From Plesiomonas shigelloides (GTDB lineage Bacteria > Pseudomonadota > Gammaproteobacteria > Enterobacterales > CAMTGL01), in NCBI RefSeq assembly GCF_900087055.1, contig NZ_LT575468.1, positions 372,001 through 436,000 of the forward strand: a stretch of DNA of 64,000 bases, read 5' to 3'. The notes under the pieces are model-generated. The model had not been told where the DNA came from and made no database searches. It saw only the letters and a list, made by a program, of their open reading frames with translations. Positions 9,472 through 19,454 of the stretch are shown here, one piece after another. Position 1 is the stretch's first letter. Each line of letters starts with the position of its first letter. A program made the position numbers and the translations under genes.

Positions 9472-10836
9472 TTAACGCAGCAGAATATACAAAGAGGCAT
9501 CGCCACGCTGAATATTCATGGCAATCACTGGCGGTTTGCTGTCCAGGATCTTACGCAGCTCGCCTAAGTTCTTCACTTGCTGACGGTTAATACCGATGAT
9601 GATATCGCCATCTTGCAAGCCGATCCGCGCCGCTGGTGATCCTTTGGCCACTTTGGTGATCTGCACGCCGTGCGCATCGCCTTTGCTGTAATTCAGCAAA
9701 TCAGCGCCTTCCAGACCCGGATACAGGTTAGACGCGTTGGTCTGCTCCTGATCGTTTTGCGCCAGTGTCACATTGGTATCAATGTTCTTACCGTCACGCA
9801 TCAGTCCCAGTTTCACGGTCTTGCCCGCACCCATAGTGGCGATCTTAGCGCGCATTTCGGCAAAGCTAGTGATCGGTTGACCATCCATCGCCACAATTAC
9901 GTCACCGGCTTTGATACCAGCTTTGGCCGCAGCTGAGTTCGGTACCACTTCGCTGACAAATGCACCTTTTTGCGCGTTAACGTCAAATGCTTGCGCCAGA
10001 TCTGGGTTTAACTCACCGCCTTTGATCCCGAGCATGCCACGACGAACGCCGCCGAACTGGATGATCTGATCAACCAAGTTTTTGGCCATGGTGCTTGGAA
10101 TGGCAAAGCCAATACCAACGTTACCGCCGCTTGGCGCTAAGATCGCGGTGTTAATCCCGATCAACTCACCGTTCAGGTTCAGCAGCGCGCCACCGGAGTT
10201 ACCTTGGTTGATGGCCGCATCGGTCTGGATGAAGTTTTCAAAGTTCTCCAGATTCAGGCCAGTTCGGCCAAGCGCAGAAATAATCCCTGAGGTTACTGTC
10301 TGCCCTAAACCAAACGGGTTACCGACGGCCACGGCAAAGTCACCGACGCGCAGATTGTCAGAATTAGCAATCTTAATCGCAGTCAGATTTTTTGGATTTT
10401 CCACTTGCAGCAGCGCAATGTCAGACTGCTTGTCTGCACCAATCAGCTTGGCCTTCAGCTCACGGCCATCTTTCAGTTGTACGCTGATTTTATCCGCACC
10501 ATTAATGACATGGTTGTTGGTGATGATATAGCCTTTGGCGGCATCAATAATCACCCCAGAGCCCAAACCACGAAACGGTTTCTGGCTGGATTGCTCGGTC
10601 GGAAAATCCGGTCCGAAGAAGAATTTGAATTCTTCTGGCAGACGTTGGCGTTGTACTTGAGTCCCTTCCACTGAAATACCGACCACGGCCGGCAGTACTT
10701 TTTCCAGCATCGGCGCCAGACTGGGTACTGCTTGTCCATCTACGGTAGCCGGTAGAGCGGCCAAGGCCGGCGCCGGACTCATGGATAAGCCTAAACTTAA
10801 TGTTAAAGCACTCAGTAACAGCACGGGTTTTTTCAT
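9472..10836 (-). CDS. degQ: Periplasmic serine endoprotease DegQ
   Basis: HtrA-family periplasmic protease and chaperone that degrades damaged envelope proteins. The 454-residue product has a signal peptide (MKKPVLLLSALTLSLGLS, cleaved after ALA). A protease domain follows with His109 (IITNNHVI), Asp139 and Ser214 (QGNSGGALLN), then two PDZ domains. E. coli DegQ is 455 residues. A TTG codon at 10848 extends the frame, but the ATG at 10836 gives the normal signal peptide. No separate degP is in the window, so the copy could serve either DegQ or DegP roles; position next to degS favours degQ. Confidence 0.95.
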   Translation of the reverse strand: MKKPVLLLSALTLSLGLSMSPAPALAALPATVDGQAVPSLAPMLEKVLPAVVGISVEGTQVQRQRLPEEFKFFFGPDFPTEQSSQKPFRGLGSGVIIDAAKGYIITNNHVINGADKISVQLKDGRELKAKLIGADKQSDIALLQVENPKNLTAIKIANSDNLRVGDFAVAVGNPFGLGQTVTSGIISALGRTGLNLENFENFIQTDAAINQGNSGGALLNLNGELIGINTAILAPSGGNVGIGFAIPSTMAKNLVDQIIQFGGVRRGMLGIKGGELNPDLAQAFDVNAQKGAFVSEVVPNSAAAKAGIKAGDVIVAMDGQPITSFAEMRAKIATMGAGKTVKLGLMRDGKNIDTNVTLAQNDQEQTNASNLYPGLEGADLLNYSKGDAHGVQITKVAKGSPAARIGLQDGDIIIGINRQQVKNLGELRKILDSKPPVIAMNIQRGDASLYILLR

Positions 10837-10915
10837 ACACACACTCAATTAAAACGAAAACAGGGAAAAATACATACAATCGCTAGTATGACTGTCTGCT
10901 TCCAATTTAGTTCAA

Positions 10916-11308
10916 TTAGTGACCTACGTTTTTTTTTCCGCTTAGCAAACCGGAGTGCTCATCGGAGTAATCCCGCGGCATGCTGATAGGCGCCTGATCG
11001 TTATCGGCTTCGGTCAGACGATAGCGAAATGGGTTATCTTGCTTTGGCTGCTCAGGCAGCAATTGATTGGAGGTCTTGGCCATGTGCTGGTACAGCTTGC
11101 GGTAATCGTTAGCCATGTTGTCCAGCAGCTCGGCGCTATGGGCAAAGTGATCGGTCAGCTCCTGACGGTACTGCTCCAATTCATACTTATTTTTTTCCAA
11201 TTCGGATTGCATTTTCTTTTGCTTACGCAGATCCGTTTGGGTCAGACGGGCCAGTACAAAACCGGCAGCCAGGCCGAGGATAAAAATCAGCGCACTCATC
11301 CAAGTCAT
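10916..11308 (-). CDS. zapG: Z-ring-associated inner-membrane protein ZapG (YhcB, DUF1043)
   Basis: Small inner-membrane protein that links division and envelope growth; E. coli YhcB/ZapG mutants have shape and envelope defects. The 130-residue product has one N-terminal membrane helix (MSALIFILGLAAGFVLARL), then a long charged coiled coil (KKMQSELEKNKYELEQYRQE, HMAKTSNQLLPE) and the conserved QAPISMPRDYS tail. E. coli YhcB is 132 residues. It is divergent from zapE, as in relatives. Confidence 0.93.
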   Translation of the reverse strand: MTWMSALIFILGLAAGFVLARLTQTDLRKQKKMQSELEKNKYELEQYRQELTDHFAHSAELLDNMANDYRKLYQHMAKTSNQLLPEQPKQDNPFRYRLTEADNDQAPISMPRDYSDEHSGLLSGKKNVGH

Positions 11309-11466
11309 AATTACTCCTAGTGAAAACCGAGCTTAATCAGCAGGGTGGTAATGGTGTCACTATACCTGCTCTTACCTGCAGCGTGGTACTATAAGTGACA
11401 TCTTTTAGTGTGACGGATAGCACGCTAAGGACTATAACCAAAATAAATCAGGAAGTGGTCAGACAT

Positions 11467-12609
11467 ATGGATGTGACTAAGCCCAGCGCCCTGTTTCAGC
11501 AGGCGCTTACTCGCCATCATTATCAGGCTGACAGTGCGCAATTGCAGGCCATAGCGGCACTGGATCGGCTTTTCATGCAGTTACAACAGCGTCAGCATCA
11601 TCCGGTACACCCCGAGCGGATTTCGTGGCTGCGGCGCTGGTTACCGGGGCGCGGCCAGCACTCTGCACCGGCCGTCAATCGGCTGCGAGGGGTCTATTTA
11701 TGGGGCGGTGTCGGGCGAGGTAAGACGTGGCTGATGGAAGTGTTCTATCAAGCGCTTCCCGGTGAACGTAAGCTGCGTCAGCATTTCCATCGCTTCATGT
11801 ATGATTTACACCATGAGCTGACATTAAAAAAAGGCCAAGAAGACCCACTGCACAAAATTGCCCAAAGCTTAGCGGCGCGCTATGACGTTATTTGCTTTGA
11901 TGAGTGCATGGTGACCGACATCACCGATGCCATGCTGCTGGGGCGTCTGTTTACCTATCTGTTTGCCGAAGGGGTAGTACTGGTTACCACTTCGAATGTC
12001 GCGCCGGATGATCTGTACCGTAACGGTCTGCAGCGTGCACGCTTTTTACCGGCCATCGCGCAAATTAAACAGCATTGCGAAGTTTTGAATGTGGATGCGG
12101 GGTTGGATTATCGCCTGCGTACCTTACAGCAAGCCTCCATTTATCACTGGCCACTTAGCCATACCGCCAGCGCGCAGATGCAACAGTGCTTTACGCAGTT
12201 GACTGGAGAAAGCGCGCCAGTTGGTGAGCACTCACTGCATGTGCTGCACATTCATCATCGTCCACTGTCGGTGTTGGCGGCGCAGGCTGGCGTGGTGATG
12301 GTGGAATTTGCCGAACTGTGTCAAAAAGCGCGCAGTCCGGCTGATTATATTGAGCTAGCGCACCAGTTTCATACCGTGCTATTGGTCAATGTGCGTACGA
12401 TGAATAGCGAGCAAGAAGATACCGCGCGCCGATTTTTAGCGTTGGTCGATGAATTTTATGCACATCGCGTAAAATTAATTATTTCGGCAGAAACAGCGCA
12501 AAATCAGCTCTATCAGGGAAATTTATTAACTTTTGAGTACCAACGATGCTATTCCCGCTTGCAGGAGATGCAGAGCTTAGATTATCTTGCGCAGCCTCAT
12601 GGGGTTTAA
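11467..12609 (+). CDS. zapE: Cell division AAA ATPase ZapE (AFG1 family)
   Basis: AFG1-type ATPase that interacts with FtsZ and is needed for division under heat or low oxygen in E. coli. The 380-residue product shows Walker A (GGVGRGKT, residues 80-87), Walker B (VICFDECM), a sensor region (VTTSNVAPDDLYRNGLQRAR) and the family C-terminus (FEYQRCYSRLQEMQS). The frame is open from 11395, and AGGAAG lies about 14 bases before the ATG at 11467. A few extra N-terminal residues from another start cannot be excluded. E. coli ZapE is 375 residues. Confidence 0.92.
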   Translation: MDVTKPSALFQQALTRHHYQADSAQLQAIAALDRLFMQLQQRQHHPVHPERISWLRRWLPGRGQHSAPAVNRLRGVYLWGGVGRGKTWLMEVFYQALPGERKLRQHFHRFMYDLHHELTLKKGQEDPLHKIAQSLAARYDVICFDECMVTDITDAMLLGRLFTYLFAEGVVLVTTSNVAPDDLYRNGLQRARFLPAIAQIKQHCEVLNVDAGLDYRLRTLQQASIYHWPLSHTASAQMQQCFTQLTGESAPVGEHSLHVLHIHHRPLSVLAAQAGVVMVEFAELCQKARSPADYIELAHQFHTVLLVNVRTMNSEQEDTARRFLALVDEFYAHRVKLIISAETAQNQLYQGNLLTFEYQRCYSRLQEMQSLDYLAQPHGV

Positions 12610-12633
12610 CTGGCAAAGTGATGTAAAAAATAG

Positions 12634-12662
12634 TCGATTTTATCGGCGCTCTTCACTATAAT
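12634..12662 (+). promoter_or_regulatory. Candidate rplM-rpsI promoter
   Basis: A perfect TATAAT (12657-12662) lies about 150 bases before rplM; the -35 position holds only a weak TCGATT at 17-base spacing. The roughly 145-base leader that would follow is where relatives bind L13 for autoregulation; I see a short GAATC...GATTC stem but no proven site. Confidence 0.5.
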
Positions 12663-12789
12663 CCTCCGACCCCACGTTACATTGGTAGTCCCCGCCAATA
12701 CGGTGCTAGCAAACGCAACTCGAAGGGGTTGTTGTGCAGCATGTGAGCGTGAATCTTCATCATTCCCGACGTTGATTCACCGGGTGTAA

Positions 12790-13650
<861 letters not shown>

Positions 13651-13682
13651 TCTATACTGCTTCGGCAGTTACGATTATCCTC

Positions 13683-13711
13683 AAAAAGCTCGACTTCGGT
13701 CGGGCTTTTTT
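13683..13711 (+). terminator. Terminator of rplM-rpsI
   Basis: A GC-rich stem closing on a TTCG tetraloop (GCTCGAC-TTCG-GTCGGGC) is followed by six T residues. Confidence 0.88.
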
Positions 13712-13745
13712 GTATCCATAAATGTTGCAAAAAGGTTTTAATAAC

Positions 13746-13774
13746 TTGTCAAAAAGTGTTGTTTTTCTTATTAT
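13746..13774 (+). promoter_or_regulatory. Candidate petABC promoter
   Basis: TTGTCA (13746-13751) and TATTAT (13769-13774) are spaced by 17 bases, about 140 bases before petA, in an AT-rich stretch just after the rpsI terminator. Good match by eye. Confidence 0.6.
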
Positions 13775-13912
13775 CTGCCTGACTTTTGCAATTATGAGAA
13801 ACACATGCTAGTCGATTGTTAAAATCAGGCCGGCAGCGTTTCTTCATCAGGCAGCAATGATACCGCAGGGATAGATAACAATAACCAAGCGGGAGCGATG
13901 GGAGATAGAGGG

Positions 13913-14509
13913 ATGAACAATGCGCCTGTAAACAGCAGTCGCCGGCGTTTTCTTACCGTGGCCACGGGCGTTGTCGGTGGTGTCGGTGCGGTTTTTGCGG
14001 CAGTCCCCTTCATCAAATCCTGGAATCCCAGTGCCAAGGCTAAAGCGGCTGGTGCACCGGTACAGGTCGATATCAGTAAACTGGAAGAAGGTCAGCTGAT
14101 TCGGGTGGAATGGCGCGGTAAGCCGGTATGGCTGGTTCGCCGCCCGCAGGCAGTACTGCAAGAGCTGGCCAGCCATGATGGCAAACTGCGCGATCCGGCG
14201 TCCGCCGAACCTCAGCAACCTGACTATGCACAAAATGCGTACCGCTCGGTAAAACCGGATATTTTTGTCGCGGTGGGGATCTGTACGCACTTAGGCTGCT
14301 CACCGAGTTATGTGCCGGAGGGATTTGGCGTACAGGTGGAAGGGGTGCAGTCCGGCTTTTTGTGCCCGTGCCACGGCTCGAAATTTGATATGGCCGGACG
14401 GGTCTTTCAGGGCGTTCCTGCGCCACTGAATCTGATGATCCCGCCGTATAAGTTTGTGGATGACAACACCATCCTCATTGGCGTAGATGACAATGGAGTG
14501 GCTGCGTAA
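13913..14509 (+). CDS. petA: Ubiquinol-cytochrome c reductase Rieske iron-sulfur subunit
   Basis: [2Fe-2S] subunit of the cytochrome bc1 complex, taking the first electron from ubiquinol to cytochrome c1. The 198-residue product begins with a twin-arginine-type signal anchor ([20 protein letters not shown]) that would hold it in the inner membrane. The cluster ligands are intact: CTHLGC (Cys124, His126, Cys129) and CPCHG (Cys151, Cys153, His154). Starts at 13898 and 13913 are both possible; GGGAG eight bases upstream favours 13913. The stop abuts petB. E. coli lacks this complex. Confidence 0.95.
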   Translation: MNNAPVNSSRRRFLTVATGVVGGVGAVFAAVPFIKSWNPSAKAKAAGAPVQVDISKLEEGQLIRVEWRGKPVWLVRRPQAVLQELASHDGKLRDPASAEPQQPDYAQNAYRSVKPDIFVAVGICTHLGCSPSYVPEGFGVQVEGVQSGFLCPCHGSKFDMAGRVFQGVPAPLNLMIPPYKFVDDNTILIGVDDNGVAA

Positions 14510-15724
14510 ATGAATAAGTTGCTCGACTGGATCAACGCGCGGATCCCGCTCACCGCCACTTATAACAAGCATGTGGGTGAGTATCCGGCGCCGAAAAACT
14601 TCAACTTCTGGTACTTCTTCGGCTCACTGGCGATGTTGGTATTGGTCAATCAGATTATCACTGGGATCTGGCTGACCATGAACTACAACCCGTCGGCGGA
14701 AGGGGCGTTTGCCTCCATTGAATACATCATGCGTGATGTGGAATATGGCTGGCTGCTGCGTTACATGCACTCTACCGGGGCCTCATTTTTCTTTATCGTG
14801 GTCTATCTACACATGTTCCGCGGCCTGATTTATGGCTCCTACCAAAAGCCACGTGAGCTGCTGTGGATCTTTGGTATGCTACTGTTTTTGGTGCTGATGG
14901 CGGAAGCCTTCATGGGCTATCTGTTGCCGTGGGGCCAGATGTCGTTCTGGGGCGCGCAGGTGATCATTTCGCTGTTCGGTGCGATCCCGGGGATCGGCGA
15001 TGCGCTAACGTTGTGGATCCGCGGTGATTACGTGATCTCGGGCGTGACCTTGAACCGCTTTTTTGCGCTGCACGTGATAGCGCTGCCTTTGGTGTTGGTG
15101 CTGTTGGTGTTCCTGCACATCGTGGCGCTGCATGAGGTGGGGTCGAACAACCCTGATGGTATTGAGATCAAGAAAAACAAAGATGAAAACGGCTGGCCAA
15201 AAGACGCCATTCCTTTCCATCCGTACTACACCGTCAAAGACATTATGGGTGTTGCTGGCTTCTTGTTCTTCTTTTGCTACGTGATTTTCTTCAACCCAGA
15301 GATGGGTGGTTATTTCCTTGAGCCGCCTAACTTCGAAGCTGCTAACGGCCTGAAAACGCCTCCGCACATTGCGCCGGTGTGGTACTTCACCCCGTTCTAC
15401 GCCATCTTGCGGGCGATCCCCGATAAATTATTAGGGGTCGTGATGATGGGGCTCTCGATTGCGGTGCTGTTCTTGCTGCCGTGGATCGATCGCGGCAAGG
15501 TGCGCTCATTCCGTTACCGTAGCCGTTTCCATACCCTGAATATCGGGATGTTTGTGATTAGCTTTATCGCCCTTGGCATTCTCGGTACGTTACCGGCGAC
15601 ACCGCTGTATACCCTGTTATCGCAGATTTTTACCCTGTGTTATTTCATGTTCTTTGTCTTGCTGTTCTTCTACAGCAAAAATGAACGGACTAAACCGCTG
15701 CCAGAACGGGTGACTTTCAAATGA
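14510..15724 (+). CDS. petB: Ubiquinol-cytochrome c reductase cytochrome b subunit
   Basis: Integral membrane subunit carrying both b-type haems and the quinol oxidation and reduction sites of the bc1 complex. The 404-residue product has about eight membrane helices. Conserved stretches visible are LLRYMHSTGASFFFIVVYLH with a haem-ligand His, FMGYLLPWGQMSFWGAQV, RFFALHVIALPLVLVLLVFL, and the PEW-type Qo motif region (here PPHIAPVWYF). It starts directly after the petA stop and overlaps petC by four bases (ATGA). Confidence 0.96.
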   Translation: MNKLLDWINARIPLTATYNKHVGEYPAPKNFNFWYFFGSLAMLVLVNQIITGIWLTMNYNPSAEGAFASIEYIMRDVEYGWLLRYMHSTGASFFFIVVYLHMFRGLIYGSYQKPRELLWIFGMLLFLVLMAEAFMGYLLPWGQMSFWGAQVIISLFGAIPGIGDALTLWIRGDYVISGVTLNRFFALHVIALPLVLVLLVFLHIVALHEVGSNNPDGIEIKKNKDENGWPKDAIPFHPYYTVKDIMGVAGFLFFFCYVIFFNPEMGGYFLEPPNFEAANGLKTPPHIAPVWYFTPFYAILRAIPDKLLGVVMMGLSIAVLFLLPWIDRGKVRSFRYRSRFHTLNIGMFVISFIALGILGTLPATPLYTLLSQIFTLCYFMFFVLLFFYSKNERTKPLPERVTFK

Positions 15725-16461
15725 AAACATGGATTGTGATGTGTCTGGCCTTATTCTGCGCGGCTCCGCTCTCGGCGGCGGAGACCGGTGTGGCGTTAAT
15801 GCGGGCCAACAATGATTTAACTGATAAAGCCTCGCTACAAAATGGCGCGCGCCTGTTTATGAATTATTGCGCGGGGTGTCACTCCACCAAATATCAGCGT
15901 TATGAACGGGTCGCGACTGACTTGGGGATCCCGCCGGAGCTGATGAAGCAAAACCTAATCTTTGATAATCAGGCCAAAATTGGCGATCTGATGACCAATG
16001 CCATGCCGGAGAAAAATGCTGCCGGTTGGTTTGGTGCGCCGCCACCAGATTTGACCTTGGAAGCGCGTTTACGTAGCCCCGATTGGATTTATACCTATTT
16101 GCATTCGTTCTATGCCGACCCGGCTCGGCCATTTGGGGTGAACAACACCCTATTCCCGAACGTGGGGATGCCGCATGTACTGGAAGAGCTGCAAGGTACG
16201 CCGGAAGCGGTGGTCGAGATGCATGAAGTGGGCGGTCAACCGCACGCGGTGGTGATTGGTACTAAGATCGTGCGCCAAGGCGAAATGAACGCCGAAGAGT
16301 ATGATCAAGCGGTGCGGGATATTACCAATTTCTTGGAATATTCCGGCGAACCCATGAAGCAACAGCGTAAGCAAATTGGCTACTGGGTGTTTGCATTTTT
16401 GGTGGTATTTTTTATCCTCGCCTACTTGCTGAAAAAGGAATACTGGCGCGACGTACACTAA
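15721..16461 (+). CDS. petC: Cytochrome c1
   Basis: Haem-c subunit of the bc1 complex, accepting electrons from the Rieske protein and passing them to soluble or membrane cytochrome c. The 246-residue product has a signal peptide (MKTWIVMCLALFCAAPLSAA). The haem site CAGCH is at residues 50-54, a distal Met-containing loop follows (FPNVGMPHVL), and a C-terminal membrane anchor (FAFLVVFFILAYLL) ends in a positively charged tail. It is the last gene of petABC and is followed by a terminator. Confidence 0.95.
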   Translation: MKTWIVMCLALFCAAPLSAAETGVALMRANNDLTDKASLQNGARLFMNYCAGCHSTKYQRYERVATDLGIPPELMKQNLIFDNQAKIGDLMTNAMPEKNAAGWFGAPPPDLTLEARLRSPDWIYTYLHSFYADPARPFGVNNTLFPNVGMPHVLEELQGTPEAVVEMHEVGGQPHAVVIGTKIVRQGEMNAEEYDQAVRDITNFLEYSGEPMKQQRKQIGYWVFAFLVVFFILAYLLKKEYWRDVH

Positions 16462-16505
16462 TTATGCGAAACTGGTGCCTGTTTTTCGGTTTATCCGATC
16501 GGCAT

Positions 16506-16525
16506 GGGGGCTTGAGCCCCCTTTT
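16506..16525 (+). terminator. Terminator of petABC
   Basis: GGGGGC-TTGA-GCCCCC followed by four T residues; the T-run is short, so some read-through into sspA is possible. Confidence 0.7.
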
Positions 16526-16559
16526 GCCGTTTGTGTATTTGAGTTAAGTGGAGGGTTGA

Positions 16560-17201
16560 ATGGCTATCGCAGCTAACAAACGCTCGGTGATGACGCTATT
16601 TTCTGGTGCAACCGATATTTTCAGTCATCAAGTTCGCATTGTTCTGGCCGAGAAAGGCGTGAGCGTGGAAATTGAGCAGGTTGATGCCGAGCATCTGCCG
16701 GAAGACTTGCTGGATCTGAATCCGTACAACTCCGTACCGACACTGGTTGATCGTGAATTGGTGCTGTATAACGCACGCATCATCATGGAATACCTGGACG
16801 AGCGCTTCCCGCATCCTCCACTGATGCCGGTTTACCCGGTAGCGCGTGGCCAGAGCCGTCAGATGATGTACCGTATCGAACAAGATTGGTACAGTCTGCT
16901 GGACAAGATTGAGCAGGGAACTCCGGTAGAAGCCGACGCAGCGCGTAAGCAACTGCGTGAAGAGCTGCTGGCAATTGCGCCGGTATTCAATGAATTCCCA
17001 TACTTCATGAGCGAAGAGTTCAGTCTGGTGGATTGCTATCTGGCTCCGCTGTTGTGGCGTTTGCCGGTACTGGGTATCGACCTGATTGGTCCGGGTTCAA
17101 AAGAAATTAAAGGCTACATGACTCGCGTTTTCGAACGTGATGCGTTTTTGGCCGCCCTGACCGAGTCTGAGCGTGAGATGCGTTTGCACGGTAAGGTGTA
17201 A
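16560..17201 (+). CDS. sspA: Stringent starvation protein A
   Basis: RNA-polymerase-associated protein with a glutathione S-transferase fold, active in stationary-phase and acid-stress gene control in E. coli; it is not thought to have GST activity. The 213-residue product shows the N-terminal thioredoxin-like half (MTLFSGATDIFSHQVRIVLA, NPYNSVPTLVDRELVLYNAR) and the helical C-terminal half (YFMSEEFSLVDCYLAPLLWR). A GGAGGG ribosome-binding site precedes the ATG. sspB follows after three bases. Confidence 0.97.
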   Translation: MAIAANKRSVMTLFSGATDIFSHQVRIVLAEKGVSVEIEQVDAEHLPEDLLDLNPYNSVPTLVDRELVLYNARIIMEYLDERFPHPPLMPVYPVARGQSRQMMYRIEQDWYSLLDKIEQGTPVEADAARKQLREELLAIAPVFNEFPYFMSEEFSLVDCYLAPLLWRLPVLGIDLIGPGSKEIKGYMTRVFERDAFLAALTESEREMRLHGKV

Positions 17202-17204
17202 CAG

Positions 17205-17699
17205 ATGGAGTTAACCCAGATGAAACCTCGCCGACCGTATCTGGTTCGGGCGTATTATGACTGGTTGCTGGACAATAATTTAACCCCGCATCTGGTGGTG
17301 GACGCCATGTTGCCGGGAGTACAGGTGCCGATGGACTTTGTCCGTGATGGGCAGATCGTACTGAACATTGCTCCGCGGGCGGTAGGAAATCTGGAACTGG
17401 GCAACGACGCTATTCGCTTCAATGCCCGTTTTGGCGGTATTCCGCAACAAGTCGATGTGCCGATGGCGGCTGTGCTGGCGCTGTATGCGCGTGAAAATGG
17501 CGCTGGCACACTGTTTGAGCCGGAAGTTGCCTATGATCTTCCGGATGAAGACGAGTTTGCGGCGGCGGCAGAAGAAGAAGCGTCGGCCAATGCCGAGCCG
17601 AATCTGGTGCTGGTCGAAGAGCTGGCCGGTGATGATAACGGGCCAGATGATGAGCCGCCACGTCCGCGTGGTCGTCCGACTCTACGCGTAGTGAAATAA
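17205..17699 (+). CDS. sspB: ClpXP protease specificity-enhancing factor SspB
   Basis: Adaptor that binds ssrA-tagged proteins from stalled ribosomes and delivers them to ClpXP. The 164-residue product has the conserved substrate-binding domain (RRPYLVRAYYDWLLDNNLTP, GQIVLNIAPRAVGNLELGND). An acidic, flexible linker follows, then the C-terminal ClpX-binding peptide GRPTLRVVK. Both working parts are intact. It is coupled to sspA and ends before a strong terminator. Confidence 0.97.
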   Translation: MELTQMKPRRPYLVRAYYDWLLDNNLTPHLVVDAMLPGVQVPMDFVRDGQIVLNIAPRAVGNLELGNDAIRFNARFGGIPQQVDVPMAAVLALYARENGAGTLFEPEVAYDLPDEDEFAAAAEEEASANAEPNLVLVEELAGDDNGPDDEPPRPRGRPTLRVVK

Positions 17700-17777
17700 C
17701 CCACTGCGTGATAAACCGAAACCGTCCGGTGCCGGTTGTGCGCTGTTATCTGCGCATGCAACAAGAAATCCGGACAA

Positions 17778-17811
17778 TAAAAAATGCAGCCTAATGGGCT
17801 GCATTTTTTTT
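17778..17811. terminator. Bidirectional terminator between sspB and dolP
   Basis: AAATGCAGCC-TAAT-GGGCTGCATTT with flanking A-run and T-run serves both converging units. Confidence 0.9.
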
Positions 17812-17860
17812 AGGTCGGCGCTTACGTTAACTTAATTGGTTCGTACTTAATGAATTTGCG

Positions 17861-17895
17861 CTTAATTCACTTGTACTTAATTCACCTTAATTCAC
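17861..17895. repeat. Three copies of CTTAATTCAC at the dolP 3' end
   Basis: Exact copies lie at 17861-17870, 17876-17885 and 17886-17895. Degenerate copies at 17831 and 17846 share CTTAAT. The last copy contains the dolP stop codon and last two codons. It looks like local slippage duplication of the gene end. Confidence 0.8.
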
Positions 17896-18462
17896 ATAGT
17901 CGAACACTTTTACTACCCGCTTCACGCCACTGACGTTACGGGCAATATTGGTGGCCGCGTCGGCTTCTGCGCGGGTCAGTTTACCAATCAAGAACACTTC
18001 CCCGTTTTCGGTGGTGACCTTCACATTGCTGGCTTTGACCTTGTCACTGCCGAGCAGTTGTGAGCGCACTTTGGTGGTGATCCACGTATCGTTAGAGATG
18101 GTGCCGAAGCTGATCGGCTTACCAACACGGATCTCGTTATACACTGCCGTTACCCCTTGAACACCGGCCGCAATCTGGCCGGCGTGTTTGGCCAGCTCCG
18201 CGGTTGGCGTTTCGCCGACTAACAGTACGCGGCCTTCATAGGCCGTGGGCAGTACGCGGGCTTCTTTTTTCAACTGGGCATCTTTGCTCAGGGCATCGCC
18301 GACGCGCAGCTCCAGTGTTTCATCGTCAATCTGGCCGCCGACACTGCGTGGATCGGTGGCCACTTTGCCGGCCACTGCCGCGCCGCCGACGATAACGGCG
18401 CCGACACAACCTTGCAAGGCAAAGGCCAGCAATACAATGGCCAGTTTAGCGGTGATGCGCAT
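17887..18462 (-). CDS. dolP: Outer-membrane lipoprotein DolP (YraP, two BON domains)
   Basis: Dual-BON-domain lipoprotein that binds anionic phospholipid at the division site and supports outer-membrane integrity and the BAM complex in E. coli. The 191-residue product has a lipoprotein signal with lipobox LQGC (Cys19) and two BON domains (ELRVGDALSKDAQLK onward, and ITTKVRSQLLGSDKVKASNV onward). In E. coli, dolP is in the sigma-E regulon; I could not place a sigma-E promoter here. It is 27 bases downstream of diaA. Confidence 0.94.
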   Translation of the reverse strand: MRITAKLAIVLLAFALQGCVGAVIVGGAAVAGKVATDPRSVGGQIDDETLELRVGDALSKDAQLKKEARVLPTAYEGRVLLVGETPTAELAKHAGQIAAGVQGVTAVYNEIRVGKPISFGTISNDTWITTKVRSQLLGSDKVKASNVKVTTENGEVFLIGKLTRAEADAATNIARNVSGVKRVVKVFDYVN

Positions 18463-18489
18463 GGAGGCTCTCCTTGAAATGGGCTGAAA

Positions 18490-19080
18490 TTAATCGTCCT
18501 GATGTGGGAACAAGGTCCGGTCAATCAGATCGCACAGGCAGTTCAGGGTCAGCATATGCATCTCCTGAATGCGAGACTGGCGGTGGGACGGAATGCGGAT
18601 CTCCACATCCTGCTCACCCAATAAACCGGCCAGAATACCGCCGTCATAGCCGGTCAGGGCAATGATGGTCATATCACGGGTGACCGCAGCTTCCACCGCT
18701 TTGACGATATCTTTGCTGTTTCCCTTGGTGGAGATGGCCAGCAGAATATCGCCATTTTGACCTAACGCGCGTACTTGCTTGGAGTAGATCTCGGTTTGCA
18801 AGTCATCATTGCCGATAGCGGTCAGCATGATGCTGTCCGCCGTCAGGGCGATCGCCGGCAAGCTTGGACGCTCGGTTTCATAGCGATTCACCAGACATGC
18901 GGTAAAGTGCTGAGCATTGGCCGCCGAGGCACCATTGCCGCAGCAAAGAATTTTATTGCCGTTTAACAGGCACTGCGCCATCACCAGAGCGGCGCGGGCA
19001 ATGGCATCTGGCAGAGCTTCAGCCGCGGCTATTTGGGTTTGAATGCTTTCGGTAAAGCAGGCTTTGATTTGTTCTAACAT
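18490..19080 (-). CDS. diaA: DnaA initiator-associating protein DiaA
   Basis: SIS-domain tetramer that binds DnaA and promotes its assembly at oriC for timely replication initiation. The 196-residue product equals the E. coli length. It shows the SIS motifs ([40 protein letters not shown]) and the family C-terminus ([20 protein letters not shown]). GmhA is a related phosphoheptose isomerase, but the C-terminus and the yraN-dolP neighbours identify DiaA. Confidence 0.95.
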   Translation of the reverse strand: MLEQIKACFTESIQTQIAAAEALPDAIARAALVMAQCLLNGNKILCCGNGASAANAQHFTACLVNRYETERPSLPAIALTADSIMLTAIGNDDLQTEIYSKQVRALGQNGDILLAISTKGNSKDIVKAVEAAVTRDMTIIALTGYDGGILAGLLGEQDVEIRIPSHRQSRIQEMHMLTLNCLCDLIDRTLFPHQDD

Positions 19081-19088
19081 AGTGTCTG

Positions 19089-19454
19089 TTAATGGTAGTG
19101 TAAGATGTTCTGATACCAGCTAATACGGGCATCCGGCCCATCAAATGCCACAATATCAAAGCGGCAATTGGCGGTATCGATACTTTGTCCGCGTTGATGC
19201 AACCAAACTGACGCGCTGTGATACAAGCGACGTTGTTTGGTTGGCGTGACGCTGTCGACGGCAGAGCCTAAATGAGCATGGCGACGGTAGCGGACTTCGA
19301 CGAAAACCCAATCATACCCATCAAGCATGATCAGATCCAATTCACCGCCGCGCAGCGTGACGTTGGCGGCGATGAATTGCAGCCCCTGCTGTTCGAGATA
19401 CAGGCGCGCACGTTGTTCAAACTGCGCGCCTAAAGCCCGGCGGGAGAGGCTCAC
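19089..19454 (-). CDS. yraN: UPF0102 nuclease-fold protein YraN
   Basis: Member of the UPF0102 family with a restriction-endonuclease-like fold; the cellular role is not firmly known. The 121-residue product keeps the putative active-site pattern GGELDLIML followed by VFVEVRYR. The usual Lys of the VEVK motif is Arg here, as in some family members. It overlaps lpoA by four bases and is followed after eight bases by diaA. Confidence 0.9.
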   Translation of the reverse strand: MSLSRRALGAQFEQRARLYLEQQGLQFIAANVTLRGGELDLIMLDGYDWVFVEVRYRRHAHLGSAVDSVTPTKQRRLYHSASVWLHQRGQSIDTANCRFDIVAFDGPDARISWYQNILHYH

